Shown here one piece after another: positions 61,554 through 64,000 of a DNA stretch of 64,000 nucleotides. The notes under the pieces were generated by a model. The model had not been told where the DNA came from and did no database searches. It saw only the letters and a program-made list of their open reading frames with translations. Positions within the stretch are counted from its first letter, which is position 1, and the number at the start of each line of letters is the position of its first letter. Both the position numbers and the translations under genes were made by a program. The stretch comes from Bacteroidaceae bacterium (GTDB lineage Bacteria > Bacteroidota > Bacteroidia > Bacteroidales > Bacteroidaceae): positions 1 to 64,000 of the forward strand of contig JAFWYF010000015.1 of the NCBI GenBank assembly GCA_017522785.1, given 5' to 3'.

Positions 61554-62534
61554 TTATAAACCAAAATAACAATTAATGTATGCAGAGTAACCATTCTTTG
61601 CATCATCTGCCTTTGGCATACTCATTCTGAAATTAGGAGCAATTTTTACATATTTACCAACTTTGAATTGCGCACCAAGAATTGCAGCCGACTCATCTTT
61701 TGCTATATTCCAATCATCTTTAGAGTACAAGTCGTCATATCTGGCATACAAATCTGCAATCTTAGATAGTTTGACTGAAGTAAATATTGAATAACCATTT
61801 TGGTCTGCACCATCCTTGTACGAAGCATTCCACATTTGATTATACTCAGCTCCAATCATAAACATCTTGTGCTTATATCCAGCAAATACAGCCAAATTTG
61901 AGATATCCTTTTTGTTATCCTCGCCACTCTCATTCAAACCGCCATACACGCGAATTTGAAATCCTTTGACGGGAGTTAGCGTTATACCTAAACCATAATT
62001 GAGTCCATCGTTTTTCTGTATTTTCTTGTAACCCTCACCATTTACAATTATAGCATCGGCAGAAATCCAATCGGCAAACTTACATGCTACAGAAATACCC
62101 AAATCGGCACTGCTACCAAATTTATATTCATCTTGAAATGACTTCATTATATAACGATAACCCCAGAATTTCTCTTGAAAATTGAATTGTGTTGTTGATA
62201 TTAGACCTCCATTTAATGTCAATTTCCCATTTTTCCAAGATACCATAGCATTTTTAATGTAGGCGATACGCTGATAATCTGAAACATCGCTCGATTTGCC
62301 AATATCCATTACAGCCTTTGCAGAAAGTCCTTTACCAAAGTTGTATTCGTAACCGAAATAACTACGTTCCAGCTCGAAACCCCTGTTGTCATTTTCTGCT
62401 CCAAAGCCTGTGTGGAAATTTCCAAACACTAGTACAATTGCTTTGCCCTTCGGCTCTTCTGTTTTGATATCCTGTGCCTGTGCACCAATACCGATGCAGG
62501 TTAAAAGACCTGCTAAAATTACTTTTGTTTTCAT
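61554..62534 (-). CDS. Outer membrane phosphate-type porin (OprO/OprP-like)
   Basis: A 326-residue outer membrane beta-barrel. ATG 62534 (MKTKVILAGLL) begins the signal peptide (ending 'GIGAQAQ'); an earlier in-frame ATG at 62567 would lie upstream of the likely start of transcription. The pattern of strands ('GFELERSYFGYEYNFGKGLSAKAVMDIGK', 'YGLGITLTPVKGFQIRVYGG', 'ILGAQFKVGKYVKIAPNFRMSMP') and the terminal Leu after aromatic residues fit phosphate/pyrophosphate-selective porins. The role as phosphate entry pore is inferred from its place at the head of the pst operon and the Pho-box-like repeat upstream. Confidence 0.8.
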   Translation of the reverse strand: MKTKVILAGLLTCIGIGAQAQDIKTEEPKGKAIVLVFGNFHTGFGAENDNRGFELERSYFGYEYNFGKGLSAKAVMDIGKSSDVSDYQRIAYIKNAMVSWKNGKLTLNGGLISTTQFNFQEKFWGYRYIMKSFQDEYKFGSSADLGISVACKFADWISADAIIVNGEGYKKIQKNDGLNYGLGITLTPVKGFQIRVYGGLNESGEDNKKDISNLAVFAGYKHKMFMIGAEYNQMWNASYKDGADQNGYSIFTSVKLSKIADLYARYDDLYSKDDWNIAKDESAAILGAQFKVGKYVKIAPNFRMSMPKADDAKNGYSAYINCYFGL

Positions 62535-62564
62535 TTTGTTTTGTTTTTTTAAAATTTGACACAG

Positions 62565-62572
62565 CAAAAGTA
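62565..62572 (-). promoter_or_regulatory. -7 element of the porin-pst operon
   Basis: Minus strand reads TACTTTTG (perfect TAnnTTTG), 30 bp upstream of the porin start. There is no TTTG at 19-21 bp; the nearest is 25 bp away. The -33 region is instead occupied by the direct repeat at 62582-62599, as in an activator-dependent promoter. Confidence 0.65.
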
Positions 62573-62581
62573 TCGGGATAA

Positions 62582-62599
62582 CATTTCATAAATGTTTCA
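62582..62599. promoter_or_regulatory. Pho-box-like direct repeat
   Basis: CATTTCATAAATGTTTCA: two TTTCA half-sites start at 62584 and 62595, 11 bp apart with an A/T spacer. This is the geometry of the E. coli PhoB box (TGTCA-type repeats 11 bp apart around AAAT). It overlaps the -33 position of the porin-pst promoter and lies between that operon and phoB. A weaker related stretch (CATTTTCATTAAAT) lies near 62645-62658. Confidence 0.55.
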
Positions 62600-62694
62600 A
62601 AATAATTAGGCTTTTGTGAAATGCTGACAATGAGTAAAATGTTACATTTTCATTAAATCTTTTTGAGGGAGTTTCTTCATTCGCCAATTCTCTT

Positions 62695-62702
62695 TAATTT
62701 TG
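62695..62702 (+). promoter_or_regulatory. -7 element of phoB
   Basis: TAATTTTG, a full TAnnTTTG match, 21 bp upstream of the phoB start codon. TTTC at 62672-62675, 19 bp upstream, is a near -33. Confidence 0.6.
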
Positions 62703-62723
62703 CGCATAAATATTTATTAATAT

Positions 62724-63425
62724 ATGGCAACGAATCGTATATTGATTGTAGATGATGAAGAAACTTTGTGTGAGGTTCTTAAGCTAAATCTAGAGAATGA
62801 GGGCTTTGATGTAGATACAGCCTTCAGTGCGGAGCAAGCATTAGGTTATAATCTAAAGGAGTATTCTCTTATTTTACTCGATATTATGATGGGTGAAATC
62901 AGTGGTATTAAAATGGCTAAAATGCTGAAAGCCGATGTTGCAACAGCTGATATTCCCATAATTTTTTGTACTGCACGCGATACGGAGGATGATATGGTTA
63001 TGGGATTGAACCTCGGTGCCGATGATTATATTATGAAGCCCTATACTGTTCGTAATGTTATTGCACGAGTGAAGAGCGTTTTACGTCGTACAGCTATCCA
63101 TAAAAACAACAATAATACTCCAACAGAGAAAACAAATCAATTCGTGGTTGATGGCTTATGTCTTGATTTAGAGTTTAAACGTTGCACTGTCGATGGCGAA
63201 GAGGTAAAACTCGCTCGTAAAGAGTTCGAGTTGTTGGCATATTTAGTGTCGCATCGTGGAAAAATATGTTCGCGCGAACAGATACTGAGTCGTGTTTGGA
63301 GCGATGAGGTCGTTGTCTTAGACCGTACTATTGATGTAAACATCACACGTCTGCGTTCAAAAATTGGAGCATACGGCTCCTATATAGTAACCCGTTCAGG
63401 TTTTGGCTATGGCTTCCGAGATTAA
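62724..63425 (+). CDS. phoB: PhoB-type response regulator
   Basis: A 233-residue OmpR/PhoB-family regulator. The receiver domain (about 4-118) has acidic pair Asp10/Asp11, phosphoacceptor Asp53 ('ILLDIMMGEISG') and Lys in 'YIMKPYTVRNV'. The winged-helix DNA-binding domain (about 135-230) has 'LARKEFELLAYLVSHRGKICSREQILSRVW' and 'LDRTIDVNITRLRSKIG'. The phosphate role is inferred from its divergent position to the porin-pst operon and the kinase gene overlapping its 3' end by 17 bp. In Bacteroides, regulators of this kind are also called RprY; which group this belongs to needs a tree. Confidence 0.85.
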   Translation: MATNRILIVDDEETLCEVLKLNLENEGFDVDTAFSAEQALGYNLKEYSLILLDIMMGEISGIKMAKMLKADVATADIPIIFCTARDTEDDMVMGLNLGADDYIMKPYTVRNVIARVKSVLRRTAIHKNNNNTPTEKTNQFVVDGLCLDLEFKRCTVDGEEVKLARKEFELLAYLVSHRGKICSREQILSRVWSDEVVVLDRTIDVNITRLRSKIGAYGSYIVTRSGFGYGFRD

Positions 63426-64000
63426 AGTATCGTTTCACAAACGTTTGTTTCTGATGTTGCTCGCCTTTTCGTGGGCTATTGTGCTATGTTTTATAGGGTT
63501 CCAGTATCTGCGTGAGAAAGAGTATAAATCGGAGTTTTTGAATGCGCAGCTTCAACAATACAATCGTCATCTACTTGATACGGTTGATGAGGGACTACCG
63601 TATGAAGATTACATCGCTACTCACGATAAGCCTTTTGATGAGCTACGAATATCTATTATCACACTTTCGGGTGCTGTGATTTACGACAACACCATTTCGC
63701 TCGATTCACTCGACAACCACCGTAATAGGCCCGAGGTGGCAAATGCTTTGTTAAAAGGCAAAGGATATAACATAAGCCGACAATCGGCAAGTGACGGACG
63801 CGAATATTTCTACTCTGCCACACGAGGTGAGAGGGTTGTTGTTCGCACAGCAATTCCATATTCAAATACGCTACGCGACCTGCTTGAAGCGGATTGGTCG
63901 TTTCTGATGGTTATGATTGCTATCACATTTACAATGAGTGTGATAGCCTACTTTACAACTCGCGAGTTGGGTAAAGATATTGAACGCGTCAATCGTTACG
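63409..64000 (+). CDS. phoR: PhoR-type sensor histidine kinase, N-terminal part (cut by window end)
   Basis: An open frame from ATG 63409 (MASEIKVSFHKRLFLMLLAF) to the window end, 197 codons, with no stop. TM1 is at about 12-31, then a periplasmic sensor loop (about 32-160; 'TLSGAVIYDNTISLDSLDNH', 'GREYFYSATRGERVVVRTAIPY'), and TM2 at about 163-185. It then enters what should be the HAMP/linker ('TTRELGKDIERVNRY'). The periplasmic loop resembles the extracytoplasmic PAS-like sensor of PhoR/RprX-type kinases. The catalytic domains lie beyond the window. It starts 17 bp inside phoB, so translation is probably coupled. Confidence 0.8.
   Translation, partial: MASEIKVSFHKRLFLMLLAFSWAIVLCFIGFQYLREKEYKSEFLNAQLQQYNRHLLDTVDEGLPYEDYIATHDKPFDELRISIITLSGAVIYDNTISLDSLDNHRNRPEVANALLKGKGYNISRQSASDGREYFYSATRGERVVVRTAIPYSNTLRDLLEADWSFLMVMIAITFTMSVIAYFTTRELGKDIERVNRY

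Overview
The window is a chromosomal segment of a Bacteroidota bacterium, almost certainly order Bacteroidales. Evidence: families largely confined to that group (DUF4421, DUF4468, DUF4270, DUF5686, the 'putative porin' family); a PPi-dependent phosphofructokinase; a methylmalonyl-CoA decarboxylase-type cluster; a glycogen cassette (debranching enzyme, GT4, GH57); upstream regions with the Bacteroidota promoter form TTTG-N19/20-TAnnTTTG; and almost no Shine-Dalgarno sequences. No phage, insertion sequence or CRISPR array was seen. The content reads as core genome, so the most interesting signals are regulatory.

Layout: 0-3.7 kb has two amino-acid type transporters on the minus strand. 3.9-9.5 kb is the branched-chain amino acid operon ilvD-ilvB-ilvN-ilvC, preceded by an unannotated 21-codon leader peptide rich in Ile/Val/Leu codons and a complete attenuator. 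9.5-17.4 kb has cell-envelope proteins (His/Tyr-rich secreted protein, FadL-type porin, DUF4421, putative porin, DUF4468), a Gfo/Idh oxidoreductase and a 55-aa membrane protein. 17.5-25.3 kb has a PASTA protein with RluD, a GH25 lysozyme, PfpB and a large amidase/golvesin-domain protein. 25.3-29.5 kb has rpmH, ridA next to ilvA, and a glutamine synthetase. tRNA-Arg(UCU) and a Crp-family regulator follow. 31-36 kb is miaA, a lipid kinase, kdsA and a DUF5686 protein. 36-40.6 kb is the glycogen operon. 40.7-44.5 kb is DUF4270, a truncated GT5, and panC-panD. 44.5-49.2 kb has a GH20 hexosaminidase and the methylmalonyl-CoA cluster (epimerase, carboxyltransferase, a 46-aa OadG-tail-like ORF, biotin carrier). 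49.5-56.4 kb has an acyl-CoA ligase, a coiled-coil lipoprotein, an NtrC-type regulator and a hybrid histidine kinase. 56.6-64 kb has an FKBP lipoprotein, then porin-pstS-pstC-pstA-pstB divergent from phoB-phoR (phoR runs off the window).

How they fit together: ilvA/ridA and ilvDBNC together cover isoleucine/valine synthesis from threonine and pyruvate, except for the final transaminase. PfpB and the methylmalonyl-CoA cluster fit succinate/propionate fermentation. The phosphate genes form one divergent regulon with a Pho-box-like direct repeat at the porin promoter. The coiled-coil lipoprotein has a near-consensus sigma-54 promoter directly downstream of a sigma-54 activator and its kinase, suggesting a self-contained envelope signalling module. 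Function calls come from recognising sequence motifs; no database search was possible.
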